Source of the DNA: Saturnia japonica
Taxonomy: Eukaryota; Arthropoda; Insecta; Lepidoptera; Saturniidae
Direction: 5' to 3'
Length of the DNA: 64,000 bases
Assembly: GCA_033032175.1 (NCBI GenBank)
Contig: CM065320.1
Span: forward strand, 13,287,413-13,351,412
A program made the translations under genes and the position numbers. Positions 33,185 to 44,999 of the stretch are shown piece after piece; positions within the stretch are counted from its first letter, which is position 1, and each line of letters starts with the position of its first letter. The notes below the pieces were generated by a model. It saw only the letters and a program-made list of their open reading frames with translations. It was not told the origin of the DNA and did not search any database.

Positions 33185-35510
33185 TAACTCCTACGATAAG
33201 TACAAATAGACACATAATATCACCCATGTATCCTCCTAGAAAGCTGTAGACGGCTTGTCAGCGAAATTCCATTTAAATCAAATCCTCGCTACTATGTCAG
33301 TGGACCACAAATTGCATCGGCTTTCTCCTTTTCAACTGAACATGCAGTGCTAAATCTTTTATACGATTTAATCGGCTTTACTAGTATACAAATGAATGAA
33401 GCTTTTACATTTTCTAGTATTACTATCTATTGATATTTGTTTTTATATACACTACTATTATAAAGTGGTAAATCTTGTGAATTGAATTTGAATTTTCAAA
33501 AAAATCTTTCTAGTATCTATAATGAATTTGTATGCAAAATTGGATGCATCTAAATCTATACCCATCAGTTTAAGCTGTACTTTATTCGTCAGTAAGCCTT
33601 AAGAATTTTATTAAGTAGATTTGGTGCCTAATGTTATATTTGACAACATTATACTAAATAAGCTTTTGTGGTTGAATTACATTCCTTTGATAGTATTTAT
33701 TTTAATTTACTATTCAGGATCTAATAATATTTTGATGATACTTAAACTTTTGAAATAAATTATTAACAAAACATACTTACACAAATTAACGTGGAAAATA
33801 TAAAGATATTTACATAATTACTTTACGCAAAACTTATAATTCTTTATCGCACCAAATCAATACAGTTTTCTCCTCTATGTCTAAATATCTAGTAAGTTCT
33901 CGGTGTAACAAAGGATACAGGCCAAGCGATTTATTTGAGAGACTAATTTCACATTAGCATTTTTAAGTAATACATCCATGTGTTTAATATGTGTTGAAAA
34001 TTTTAAGATTTAAATAAAGTTCGTATTCGCAAGTATGTATAAGTGAGTTTCAAGGTTTTATAAGTCTTGTATGCAAACGATGTAGGTTTCGCGTCGCGTC
34101 AGCCCAATTTGATTCTGCTTACTGGATGATCACACGGCAAATTGCATCGTTTTGCTCTATTTGCGTTTTACCTATTATATACATTGTTATACCCTTATAT
34201 GTATGTCTAAGTTGTATATTACTTTAAATAAACTATGCTTTTAGAAACTCATTGAACCATTTCTAATGCTTAAAGTTTTAAATTATAATTTTTTAAATAA
34301 AAAGTATCTACGACTATATAATGTCAACATTTTAAAAATCTTTTGATTTAGGAATATTTACAGAATAAAGTATTGAACAAAAGTTAACAATAATATTAGC
34401 TCAACTGAGTTTGTTGTTGGTTCTCTGGTTGGATTTTAAACCATATAAAACTTTTCATTTCGTAACTCGCTCATTTTGGTAGCCTATGTCACCCCTAGAA
34501 ATAAGACAAATCAGACTAGACATCCTCTGCTAAAATCTTTCAATCCGTTTAGGTTACAGAGTGTGCCAAACAAATAGACACATACGCTCGAAAAACATAA
34601 CCTTTTTTTTTACCCGTTCGAGTAAAAATATTATTGTTACAATTTATGGAGTTCATAATTATGTAATCCGCCATATTTAGCATATAATCCTACATTGACA
34701 TTTCCCAGTATTGAGTGTTTATCACGTCACTTGTATCACGTTGGCGTATTTGTCACGGCTCTGACATATTTATCACGGTGACATCGGACAATCGCCGGCA
34801 ATACGTCAGCGGCAAAGTTACAATTGAAAATTATTTACGTTTCATACAATATATTTAGATATATGTCGTGCATGAAAAACAACAACTAAATAAAAACCTC
34901 TTCTCACCTCAATTTCACTTTACTGTATTTGACCGGTATAAACTTTGAGAATACCCACCCAAAATCATTTTAAATTTAACCGTCCTTTTAAAAAGTTAAT
35001 TTAAATTAATTACTTTATTTTTATAAACCATTAATATCCAGTGAAAGAGTAAATCAATAAAAATATTGATAGCGCAAACACCAAACAACGACATTTATTG
35101 TAGAATAAATCGAATAGTTATTTTTAAAAATTTTGAACATTTTAAAACAATAATAAAAGTCCATCCATAAATTATTTATATGAGTGCTTACAGAAAATAT
35201 ATTTAAGTGCAACAATAAATATCAAATTAATTTTATGATAATTTAAACTATTATTTTAACTATTAAATAATTTAAATTTAAACGCAATTTATAGACCATA
35301 CAAATGTCCATAAATTTAATTTTATTACATTTAGTGAGGTCGTTTTTTGTGTAATTTGTGTTCCAACATACCGACAGACAGGCAGACAACAATTATTGGA
35401 AATGTGTTCTGCCCATGATTCTAAACTCCCCGTATTATATTTTTTCAAATATCTTCAATGTACAAATTTCAACTCTTTGCTCTTTTACTATATATATATG
35501 TATAGATTCT
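33185..35510. other. Unassigned AT-rich stretch
   Basis: No coding. One feature of note is a small tandem of tatt(t)(g/a)tcacg units at 34717-34790, in a less AT-rich patch. Otherwise simple AT-rich DNA. Confidence 0.45.
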
Positions 35511-35518
35511 TATTTCTA

Positions 35519-36063
35519 CCTGCTGTGGACGCATTTTCGCTCACGTCGACTACAAATGCCATCAATCGGGCACACGCGCGAATCTAGCTCCCTCGCTCCC
35601 GGCTATATTAAAGACAAGAATGCTTATTGTGCGTGTTCCTTAGAAGATAGATATATACTCTCATTGATTTGTTTGTACGTCTTTTGAATGTTTACAATTA
35701 TGTACTACATTAATTTGATATATCTCTCATGGTTTTATCAGCGTGAGCCATTAAAGCACCCGAATTGATTCACCATGACCAGTTTTTTTTTTACGCAGAA
35801 CCCTAATTATTTTTCTAAAATAAAGGTAACCTAAGTTACTCTTTATAACATCAGCTATCTACCAGTAAAAAACTCGTCGAAAGCGATCCAACCGTTTCGG
35901 AGATTACTCAGAACAAACAGACTGATGGACAAACAGACAGACAAAAAATTTAAAAAGGGTTTTTTTTTTTTGTTATAATTATCGTATATACTTTCATTTA
36001 CAATTAGTAAAAAGCTGTTATTTTGATATTACAAATAGACACTTTAATTTTACTAATTGGATT
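35519..36063 (-). mobile_element. Helitron-like family H, copy 3 (reversed)
   Basis: All landmarks are present in reverse order: ttcgctcacgtcgactac, aagacaagaatgcttattgt, atctctcatgg, gaattgattcaccatgacc, ccgtttcggagattac and ttagtaaaaagctg, then the taattttactaattgga 5' end. The terminal CTAG is mutated to cctg here, so this is an older copy. It is followed by a fragment of SINE S2 at 36075. Confidence 0.55.
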
Positions 36064-36074
36064 TCCGTCATTCT

Positions 36075-36170
36075 TCCACTAGGCTCAACGTGCTAACATC
36101 TTGGGCCACATCGTCACTTAAGATCAGGTGACGTTGTGGCCACAGCGCTAAACCTATAACGATTAACAAA
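36075..36170 (+). repeat. SINE S2 3'-end fragment
   Basis: ccactaggctcaacgtgcta, then gggccacatcgtcacttaag, caggtga and ggccac..ctaaacctataa correspond to the last ~95 bp of the S2 family (compare 41480-41575). The 5' part is missing. Confidence 0.55.
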
Positions 36171-36455
36171 AAATGCATCAATTTCGAAAAAAATGACAAA
36201 ATATGTGTGCAAATGCTATGGCAGTGTAGTTAGTGGTCACAATAAATGTTTAAAAATATATAAAAATTTTGCCCGTATGTCTGTCAGTCTGTTTGTTCCC
36301 GGTAATCACTGACGACTGAAGTTTACTCCTTAAGTACGATTGTCTTGGAATAAATATAAAATAATAATAATAGAAATCGCGCCATCTTTCAGCAAATATA
36401 ATAAAGAATAAGCAAAATTGTACGTATGTTTGAAGTAATCAAAAGAGTAAAATAA

Positions 36456-36905
36456 CTCTTACATTATAGTTATACATCGAGCCACTTCAGCTGTGCCGAA
36501 CATCGCCTCGTTGAGCGTATTCTATTATCTGCATCATCTGTATCTGAAGAGCTATTAAATCTAATACCCTCCTCTCCCTTCCACAACAGAACCACACGCA
36601 CTGGGCTTTGGAGTCACAGTTTTAGAGAAACCTCCACCTCGGCACGAACTAAAAAGTTCTCTATGGCTTATCTTTGTCGTACCTTGAAGCTGTGGAACCT
36701 TCTCTTGGACAGTGTATTCCCTTCTTGCGAAATTTGGATCCTTCAAGCGTATCGTGAAGAGATATTTATGCAGGCCGGCAAGACGGCGGCGACCGTGGAA
36801 GGCTTTAGATCTCTCGGTGGTCACCGTTGTGTTCAAATTGTGCTGAACGTATCATCTGGGACAGTACCGTCATTGTATCAAGCTATGAAAAAGGATGGCG
36901 GATAA
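36456..36905 (+). pseudogene. LINE ORF2 C-terminal fragment, 149 codons open
   Basis: One frame stays open from 36456 to the stop at 36903-36905. It reads SHFSCAEHRLVERILLSASS, then EELLNLIPSSPFHNRTTRTG, then ARTKKFSMAYLCRTLKLWNL and LLDSVFPSCEIWILQAYREE. The ending matches the tail of 23803-24072 (V/A-R-T-K-K-F-S-M-x-Y-L, K-L-W-N, S-V-F-P). The part after FPSC has drifted, probably by a shifted frame, since the DNA still resembles the sister copy there. It is a 5'-truncated LINE end; the RT domain lies outside or was never inserted. Confidence 0.65.
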
Positions 36906-38150
36906 ATAATAAAAACTCCTTAGTAGTAATCGTAACGCTTTTGAGTTAACGCTTTTATACATTTCATCCTTCATAAAATTTTCATACCGCGGTTCTTGTT
37001 TCACAAAATCAATTCTTATGGAGTAAACTCCAAAACTCGAAAATTGGTTTGCTTGTTAACAACGTGATAAATTAATCATTATGCAAAAAATATATATATT
37101 TAACAAGTAGTCTTGACCTTTCTCGCTTTTTGTTATTCATATTTTAACTTTCAATTGTATTTTGAACATAAATCTTAAAAAAAGATTAAAAGAAAACAGA
37201 AAAAAATATTTTCTTTTTTCTCATTGTCGTTTATATATTATTGGGTAACAAGTGGTACTAATTTTTGGTCAAATATGGTATCTAGGTCACAGCTTCTAAC
37301 CAAACAGTTTTCTCATGATTTTTTCAAAACAATCAAAACGATAAAAAATATTAATAAATACTTTTTTAAAGCAAGGTTTTATTCATTATATCAATAATTT
37401 TAAAAGCTTGTATCGCGCAAGAAATGTGTTTAGTTAAAATTCCAATATCTCCTATTTTTGTTTCCGCTACTAGCTTTTCAAATTATTTAAAAATCAAATA
37501 AAAGTTTTTTTTTTTAAATCATTTTATTTATATTTTTTTGAATTCCTCTTAGCAAGCCCTTTCATTTGAAACTTATATCATGGCGGTGCAAATAAAATGG
37601 GTCGCCATCTTTAGGAGTCCTCCATATTGGAATTAGAATGACGTCATTTATTGTTTTAATATTCAGTTGCAAGGTTTGACCTATACTAATAAGGGGCGTT
37701 AAATAAAAGATTGTAGAATATGGAATTGATATAAATAAAATATAGTTTTTCAAAAGAATTTTCAAATTATAGAAATGTATTGCCGATCTATTCAGCGAGC
37801 TCTAGTGTTTGCTCTTCAAAGTGTCCAATATACCCAGATACGTCATCGTCTTCATCAGTGGTGCATCCAGGGAATAAAGGGGCCCAGACCACTCGTGTTT
37901 ATCTTTTTAATAATTACACTAACTAAAAATTGATAAGGAATCAGTTACCCAGAAGTTACATTAATGTATACTTGTGAACCCCCAATTAATTACCTACAAC
38001 TTGAAGAATATAATTACCTACAATAATTCTGTCATGAGTGAGATTGCTTGCGTAATTTGCTAACCAATTAGTAATAATTATTACAATAAACTAACAATGA
38101 CTTTTCTTAATAAACATACCACTCGGCTCAGGTCTACGATTATAGTAGTA
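36906..38150. other. Unassigned AT-rich stretch
   Basis: No gene recognised. There are poly-T runs, and the palindrome ATGACGTCAT at 37639-37648. Part of 37230-37700 may belong to the same kind of DNA transposon as the TIR element that follows, but no ends were found. Confidence 0.4.
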
Positions 38151-38675
38151 ATAGTCTAGTCAACAAGTTCAAAATCGTGAAAAATAGAGATAAATGTCTT
38201 AAAAATATGAGTGATTCTTTCAAGTGTTAAGATGATACTAGAATTTTTTCAAATTTTTAAAATAACATTTTATGTTATATAATAAAAACATTATTTTATC
38301 TGATGAACTCTCTTTAGCGACGGTGCGCGCATTCTGTAACAGCCGCGCGGTGCCCTATTTTAAACGTCAAATTAAAATGATAAATAATGGACATAGAGTT
38401 CCGGGAGTTGCGACTTTTTTATCGGAAATTTCCTCCTTTTTAACAAACTTTTTTCAAAATTGCTTATGTATTAATATTTTTGTAGTTATTAACGAAAAAC
38501 TAAATACCATTTTTTTTCATCATATTTTGTTAATAACAATTTCAATTTTTTACTTGCAACAAAATCCTTCAAACACATTTTTCTACAGGTGATTCCGAAT
38601 CCAATGAGCTGATGCCCATATTTTTAAGACCTTTATCTCTATTTTTCACGTTTTTGAACTTTTTGACTATACTAT
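38151..38675. mobile_element. DNA transposon remnant or MITE with 61-bp TIRs
   Basis: The segment 38151-38211 and the reverse complement of 38615-38675 align over 61 bp with only a handful of differences; the core gtgaaaaatagagataaa is identical. The 525-bp element contains a 106-codon frame (38272-38592) without recognisable motif, plus a GC-rich patch near 38320. Long TIRs and short length fit a MITE. I could not settle the target-site duplication (the flanks are tag/ata-rich), so the superfamily is open. Confidence 0.65.
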
Positions 38676-38825
38676 AAATAGCGCGAACAAACCGCATGAG
38701 TGTGACGTGACGCATAATCTTTGCAGCCCTAAAAATATATTGTCTATAAGATGTAAAGTAAAGTGATTAATCAGTGATATATTTTAAATATTACGCCGGG
38801 TGAAACCGCGGGGCACAGCTAGTGA

Positions 38826-39063
38826 AAGTGTAAACGGTAAATAACAATAAGTTATTTTTTAATTTTTTCTCTCTTCGTCTGTTTATTCGAGATAATCTCC
38901 GAAACAGTTGGACCGATTTTTACGGGACTTTAATAGCTAATGTTATAAGGAGTAACTTTGCCTACTTTTATTTTAGAAAAAAAAAATTAGGGTTCCGCGC
39001 AAATGAAATAAACTAAAGTAGCAGTGTCGCTTCTGTAGTCCACGCGAGCGGAGCCGTGGTCAA
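38826..39063 (+). mobile_element. Family H, copy 4, split by a retroposon
   Basis: The left part holds gataatctccgaaacagttg, ggaccgatttttacgggact, ataaggagtaactt, attagggttccgc and gtccacgcgagcggagccgt. It is internally deleted relative to other copies. The last ~9 bp of the element (cagctattg, formerly cagctagta) resume at 39525 after the inserted retroposon. A family G remnant ending CTAG|T lies immediately upstream (38797-38816). Confidence 0.6.
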
Positions 39064-39514
39064 TTTTTTTTTCTGACTGACTATACTGTTGGCCTTAGGA
39101 ACCCTAGAAACTAAAGCCTCTGGCAGCTTTTACAGCTTCACCGTGGCTTGGGGCGATCTGATCGCTTAAGGCACTCAGCCGCAAAAGCGTGGGAAACATG
39201 CACGTAAGGGTGCCGAAGTGGCCGGGCCTCGGCTTGGGCTGTTTCCTCGATTGCAAAGAGGTCGTGATCTGACTAATTCCCTATCCGTAAAAAATACAAG
39301 CTAAACTAACATATACATATATACATTTCCTTGCCTCCTGGGAGGAAGGAAGGAACATGTGTACATGTATTTAGTAAACTGAAATTATGGTCTACACTAA
39401 CTAGCGTAAAAAAACGAAGAAAATAAGGTCCCTTCCAGAACCTACGTACCTGTCTGGTGTGCACTATGTACAGAACATATTGTGTGTAATAATGTATGTG
39501 GGTAGATAGTGACT
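39064..39514 (-). mobile_element. Poly-A retroposon, 451-bp copy
   Basis: The insertion starts with a T run (its poly-A tail, so the element is on the minus strand). It is flanked by direct repeats gccgtggtcaa (39053-39063) and gccgtggtaa (39515-39524), a 10-11 bp target duplication with one deleted base. It is colinear with the 529-bp copy at 57309 for most of its length: cttttacagcttcaccg, ggcactcagccgc, gggtgccgaagtggccggg, cctcctgggaggaaggaagg and ctacactaactagcg. It stops about 70 bp earlier at the 5' end. No coding. Confidence 0.8.
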
Positions 39515-39839
39515 GCCGTGGTAACAGCTATTGTATAAAGTCGTAGGTGAATATAATACACGACTTACACACCAAGTCCCTCCCATGTTTTACTACGGTA
39601 CAGGGCGCCTGTAAAAGCAAACGATAGAAGTGATTGATTTCATTCAATTAGCAAACAAAACGAGGCATCCAATAAGAATTAACGATACCACGTTTTCTGG
39701 TTTGTGGTTTATTGAAATCAATAGCCAACTATTTATCTGGGTTAATCGTTTTGTGTGCATTCGATAATTATCGCTTTCTGTTTAATGACATTTAATTATT
39801 AATAATATATGTGTATTTATCACTTGTGTTAAATCATTC

Positions 39840-39965
39840 TTACCTGATGTTAAGTGAAAATGGAACCAATGATTGTATCACGCTAAGCCTTGAAATTGGT
39901 TGTCAAGTGCGACTAAAAGAAATAACGTTTAGGCGCTTGGCGACAGATTTTGAATTATAGGGTAG
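39840..39965 (-). repeat. SINE S2 3' fragment, reversed
   Basis: cttacctgatgttaagtgaa, cgctaagcctt and cttggcgacagattttgaat match the reversed S2 copy at 12170-12300. The head is lost. Confidence 0.5.
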
Positions 39966-40294
39966 TAACACTACCTAGGCAGGTATTATAAAATGAAACA
40001 ATTTCATGACATACAATAATTACTATTGAATAATTATCAGTAATTCTGTTTTTAATGCTATGTAAGCATAGTTATAGATCTAAAGAGATAAACTATTTTC
40101 TTGCAATTTGACACTCTGTATCGCAGATGACAAAGAATTCAGAAAGTTGTTTTTTTCTATATAATTTTCATTATTTTACCAAAATGTAATAAATGAAAGA
40201 TTATATTTTTTTAAATTTAAAGGAAATTTGCACTTTGTAAATATATAATATAAATACTGTTCATTTATTTAATATCATAATTGAACATATAAAT

Positions 40295-40510
40295 GAACTA
40301 GCATTGTGCCCGCGGCGGCCCCCACGCGTTTATTACTACGCAGTGGCTATTTATATCCCGTAATTTGTCAATAATTGAGATAAAAACTATCCTATCTTTT
40401 AAGTTGAACCAAATTACAGATATTTCCGAAATTTGATCATAATCGCTTCAGTAGTTTGGGAGATTATCCTTAACATACATGGTGACACGAGAATTTTATA
40501 TATATAATAT
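40295..40510 (-). repeat. Dispersed repeat with gcccgcggc end
   Basis: Starts actagcattgtgcccgcggc and continues through a ttatatcccgtaatttgtca block and aatcgcttcagtagtttggg to an AT-rich end near 40510. The ACTAG start and gcccgcggc match the terminal style of families H and G in reverse orientation. Old and non-coding. Confidence 0.45.
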
Positions 40511-40894
40511 ATAATTTATATGATCGATTTGGATTCATAAATTTGAGTCAAATATTTTTTTGAAATATTTATAGGCGTTGGTTGCGTTTATTGTATTAAA
40601 AAAAAAACTCAAAAATTGCTTTTTTAGCCACAAAGTGCAGATTCTATGAAAGTGCGGATGAAACTCCCAATTTTTGTGTGCACGTGATCAACTAAGACCC
40701 AAACGCAACTGCATTCTGGGTGAGCATGTGCTGCTACTAGAAGAGGTATAGTTGTTGTTTGGCAAAAAAATATAACAGTACAGTCAAAAACTAGGCGGTG
40801 AACTTTAGATCAAAAAAATAGGTCTTATTGATCGCATTGATACAAAATTGCATAAGACTGCATAGCCCCTTTTTGGGATAATAATCTTTAAATT

Positions 40895-41060
40895 TTAATA
40901 CGTGAAGCAAAAGCTTTCTACCCCTTTTTAAGCGTATTGCGTGCACGGAAGATTGTGTGATTTGGCATGGTTAAAGTTAATATGGAGAAGGAGTGCTGAA
41001 AGCTAAAATTTATTTAAAATATCTGTTACTAATATATTAAATTAAATAATCGATCGCTAG
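40895..41060 (-). repeat. Family F, copy 3 (reversed, internally deleted)
   Basis: acgtgaagcaaaagctttct, ttggcatggttaaagttaat, ggagaaggagtgctgaaagc and aatatattaaattaaataat are followed directly by cgatcgctagtat, the far end of the family. About 150 bp of the middle are missing. Confidence 0.6.
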
Positions 41061-41261
41061 TATCTAGTATCAAGCGATTGTGTATGTATAGATATTACAT
41101 ATTTTGGGTAGTACTATTATTCCGTATAAAAATATAATGTAACAATCTAACCATTACACATCACGGCGTACGTTGGAATAAATCAATTCTAATTAATATC
41201 GCTATATTTCTGAGGTAATAATAACTATTTATTTAAAGCACTATGATTATAAATTTGAAGC

Positions 41262-41575
41262 AATAATGGCTCAGTGGTAGCGTATTAAGACACCGCGTCG
41301 ATCGACGCGGGCTCAAATCCCTGCAATGAGACAGAGCTTTCGGTAAAGAAAAACATTGTGATGAAACCATAGTGTGGTAGAGCATTTTGTAATATTCAAC
41401 TGGCTAGCTACCATCATCAAGATGAAAATCTGTCGCCAAGCACTGATAGGTGTGTTCCGGCAGCGGCACTTGAGAGCCAGTCCCCCAATAGTAGGCTTCG
41501 CGTGCTACATTATTGGGTCACAATATTAGGTGAGTTGTGGCCAAAAGCCAAACCTATAAGAAAAACTAAGAAATC
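41262..41575 (+). mobile_element. tRNA-derived SINE, family S2, full-length-looking copy
   Basis: A box tggctcagtgg, then gtagcgtattaagacacc, B-box-like ggctcaaatccctgc, and the diagnostic gctttcggtaaagaaaaaca and ttgtgatgaaaccatag. The body continues with gtgttccggcagcggcactt, and the 3' end is gtgagttgtggccaaaagcc followed by aaacctataag. This is the most complete S2 copy here, and its head shows the tRNA origin most clearly. Confidence 0.8.
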
Positions 41576-41579
41576 GAGT

Positions 41580-42420
41580 GGAATTACGTTTTGATACCAT
41601 TTGTGGCGTGCGTGTGTGTGTGGTAATAAAGTGATCTATTAAAATTCTTATTGAAAAATATGAGTAGGTACAGTAAGCCTCGTAACTTGAATATTTCAAC
41701 GTTATTGCGTATAAATGAATAGGTAAGTTGTATTGCAGTTGACATGCTGCATTTACCATACAAAACTTTCAATTTAACAACATATTGCAGTTTCATTTTC
41801 CAACTAGCATTCATAAGGAAGTATGTCGACAAAATTATATGTCGTATGTTCCATTACCATGACGGTAACTTTCCACTGAGTACCAATTCTAGTAAATCTT
41901 CAAGGATTAACCAAATCCATCTGGCACACGAAAAAAATCCTAATGTCCTTCATAAACTGTTCCTCTTATCATGAACCCTGTAACATTGATACGACGGTAG
42001 TTACGCCCCTGAATTATATTTCAAATACATTCTTATTTAAAGTAAAGATATTGTACCAATCTGTCGTCGAATTATTATTATAAACGAATTTTGGTTTCAT
42101 TTTATGATATTTGAAAGAGCCGCCTACTTTTCGATTGTGTTCAGAATTAAACCCCGAGGATCAAAGCAAACCATTATGAATTAAACAAGAGCTTTATTCC
42201 TTCACTATGTAAAGATAATAAAGGGCAACCCTCCGGGGTGTATCCATATTTCCGGCTTTTGTGTAAAACGTTATGATTAATATAAGTTAAATTAATAATA
42301 TTAATTTAACAATTAATATTAATGTACTTATATCAGACAACAGTTACGTCTTTCGATCAAGTAAATTTAATTGAAATAACACATAAAGCATATTTAAAAG
42401 TTATACATTTTTATTTGGAT
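41580..42420. other. Unassigned stretch
   Basis: A (TG)n microsatellite (gtgcgtgtgtgtgtgtgg) near 41607 and motif-free short frames. A perfect 11-bp-arm AT palindrome lies at 42286-42310. Confidence 0.5.
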
Positions 42421-42424
42421 ACTA

Positions 42425-42580
42425 GCTTTAATCGTTGAACGCGTAGTGCCCATAAAATCTTAGTTTCTTAAGATTTTAATAACTCTTTATTGAATGAAGA
42501 CATCGTGAATTTTTTTTAATTAGGACTGAGTATCTAGAATGAAAATAAAATAAAATTGATCAATATTTGTCGAGTAGTTT
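42425..42580. repeat. Dispersed repeat shared with 63350-63530
   Basis: gaacgcgtag, aaaatc..agtttcttaa, attttaataactctttattg, aatgaagacatcg, gagtagttttgtgtgatgc recur in order at 63380-63525. It lacks coding. The cccgcggcttcgct start at 63350 places it in the same style of lepidopteran repeats as H. Confidence 0.5.
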
Positions 42581-43247
42581 TGTGTGATGCATCATTTCAT
42601 TCATATAGATATTATTTTCATCAATTTCTACATTTGTGTAACAACTTTTTTAAAGTTTTATGCTAAAACTATATTTTGTTGGCATATTTTAGATAACCTT
42701 ATTACTATTTGTTTTCTTTCTTCTATGAAATTTATTGTCGGACTAACTAGCGCTCGCAGCTTTGCTCACAAGAAATAATTTTATAATTTTTGTTTAGCGC
42801 CTATATGAAATTGTAATAGTATCACAAAATTAGATTCAAATTGGTTCTGAAGTTTCAAGAAAGCGTTGAACTATGAGACGTGTAATTATTTAGAATAGAT
42901 TATTATACAAAAATATTAATATGGGAAAATAATCTCACACAAGTTTTTTTTAAATATGCTATAAATGAATTCAACTACCAGATAAATAACTAATAATCAA
43001 ATAACGATCTCCTGGTTCCATAGAAGATGGTGTCCATAGTGCCATGAGGCATGCTATACCTACAATAAAGTATACCGGAAAAAATACATAATATGGAGAT
43101 TCTTGTAAAATTAAACTTTTAGTGCTTTCGGAATTAAATTAAATTTAAAATCTACAGGACAATCTTGAATAAATCGCTCAACGGTGACAATTTAAAATGT
43201 AAGATATTTTATTAAGTTTGACAACATTTACACATAATGGTAACTGA

Positions 43248-43329
43248 TGATTTTTTTTTAGAACTGGCTATACTATTAGCCTTAGGGGCCATGAAGCCGC
43301 TGCGGCTTTTACAGCTTCACCGAACGTGG
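43248..43329 (-). mobile_element. Poly-A retroposon, 82-bp copy
   Basis: A T run, then agaactggctatactattag, ccttaggggcc and agccgctgcggcttttacag, ending cgaacgtgg. It is flanked by perfect 9-bp duplications GGTAACTGA (43239-43247 and 43330-43338). It is almost the same length as the copy at 5272 but at a different site and in the opposite orientation, so it is an independent insertion. Confidence 0.8.
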
Positions 43330-43404
43330 GGTAACTGAGGTTAATAACGATTTGCTTTTATAACAAGGCTTTCTGTTAAGTGCTTCTGCAGTAAAATTTA
43401 CAGT

Positions 43405-43500
43405 TTCAATTTTAGGGTTCCGTACCTTATACTGAAAAAAAAAACCGGACAAGTAGCGAGTAGACCTCGCGCTATAAGGGTTTCGTACTGATTACATTAT
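43405..43500. repeat. MITE-like repeat, gggttccgtacc type
   Basis: ttagggttccgtacc, then aaaaccggacaagtagcgag, tagacctcgcgctataaggg and tttcgtactg. A pattern with gggttccgta at both sides of an aaccggccaagtgcgagtcg-like core is a well-known dispersed insect repeat. The right gggttccgta has become gggtttcgta here. Confidence 0.5.
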
Positions 43501-43559
43501 ATAATGTAGATTAATATTATCGTTTTTTCCATACATTTTAATTTTTAAATTCTTTATAG

Positions 43560-43810
43560 GTAATCTCACCTTATAAGTGACGATTTGGCCAATGAAGCTA
43601 AGCCTAGTGGAAGTGGCTGGCTCTCTAGTGAAGCTGCTGGAACACATCTATATGTACTAGGCGACAGATTTTTCAACTTGATGGTGGTAGCAATCCTGGC
43701 GGGCTTTAGAGATACTCCTACCACCATGCTATGGTTTCATCGCGATGTTGTCTTCTTTCGAAAAATCATGCTTGTAGTATTTAAACTGACGTCATTCGAC
43801 ACCGTTCTCA
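43560..43810 (-). repeat. SINE S2, reversed, 3' two-thirds
   Basis: cttataagtgacgatttggc, gaagctaagcctagtggaag, gctggaacacatct, taggcgacagatttttcaac, accaccatgctatggtttca and tcgcgatgttgtcttctttc are the reverse of the S2 body. The tRNA-like head has decayed. The 78-codon frame over it is not a gene. Confidence 0.65.
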
Positions 43811-44349
43811 AGCATCAATGAAGCTTCGTTATTTTATAGTATCACTAAATCATCAATATTAATGTATTTATTGATCAATGACCACATGTTCCTCGGCTTC
43901 CAAAACTCAATGGGCCTTTACGATGTAATTCGGAAGGTAACGATCAATTGAGAGGTAACGTAGGTGGTTTACTGAGCTTCCAATGCTCTCCACTCCATTA
44001 GTGGGTTGCTAATGGGGCTTACTGATTTGATTACAATGTTCTAGGTGGCTCGGGTAAGTTGTTTGTAAATAGATTACCTAATTTTATAGTCTCAACAACT
44101 CAATAAGATTTTATATAGTCTATTCTATTACTTTTTTAACGAGGAGAAAGTCATCATGGGTGACTAGGAATGGTTATGTAAGACTCCTACTCACTAAAAC
44201 CCTACAGCGTTCTTCACGTAACAATGACCGAACCGCGGAATTCGCTTGCGTATATCTGCGGATAACTAGAAAGGTTATAGAATATATTACTTTACACTAT
44301 TACTATAAAAAGCGGAGCAGTGACCATGAATGTCAAACCATCTAACAAA

Positions 44350-44478
44350 CTTTAGGCAAGTACGGGAGTTGAGAACTGTAGGCTACACAGATGCGTTGGC
44401 GGTGCGGCGCAGTGCGGCGGCGTGATGGAGAGTTGGTAGAATACATTTAAAGCGGGTAAAACCATAGGGCACAGCTAG
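44350..44478 (+). repeat. Family G, copy 2, ending CTAG|T
   Basis: ggcaagtacgggagttgaga, then a gcggtgcggcgcagtgcggc run, gtgatggagagttgg and aaaaccatagggcacagCTAG. It is colinear with 9590-9726. Family H copy 5 begins eight bases later in the same orientation. Confidence 0.55.
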
Positions 44479-44485
44479 TTATCTG

Positions 44486-44984
44486 TCTATATATACAATT
44501 AATAAAATTGAAGTGTATGTTTGTAATGTAAAATAACAGCTTTTTACTAAAAGCAAAAAACATTTTTTTTAATTTTTATCTGTCTGTGTTCCAGGTAATC
44601 TCCGGAATGGTTGGACTGATTTTGACAAAACTCTCGCTGGCAGATAGCTGATTTTATATGAAGTAACTTAGGCTACTTTTATTTAAAAAACATCGAGTTC
44701 CGCGCAAATAAATAAAAAACTTGTTTTTATGAACCAATTCGGGCGCTTAAATGGCTTACCCTGAGTAAACCATAAGAGATATATAATTTTAATTTAATGT
44801 ACTATATAATTGCAGATCTTAATATGACCTACTTAAAAGTCAGCGATAGCGTAATATTTCTATCTTCTAAGGATAACCCACAATAAGCATTTTTGTCCTT
44901 AAAATAACCGAGAACGGTGGTAGTACGATTTACGCGTGTACCGGCATTCGTAGTCTACGCAAGCGCAGCCGCGAACACAGCTAG
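44486..44984 (+). mobile_element. Helitron-like family H, copy 5
   Basis: Starts TCTATATATACAATTAATAA and ends gcagccgcgaacacagCTAG|T. About 499 bp with all landmarks: tttttactaaaagc, taatctccggaatggttgga, cagatagctgatt, gaaccaattcgggcgcttaa, accataagagatata and caataagcatttttgtcc. Together with copy 1 it gives the best view of the family ends. No open frame. Confidence 0.6.
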
Positions 44985-44999
44985 TAAAATATTTATTTA

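Noticed and set aside
38272..38592. 106-codon frame inside the TIR element as a transposase
   Set aside because: No DDE, YR or other transposase motif; length and composition fit chance within a MITE.
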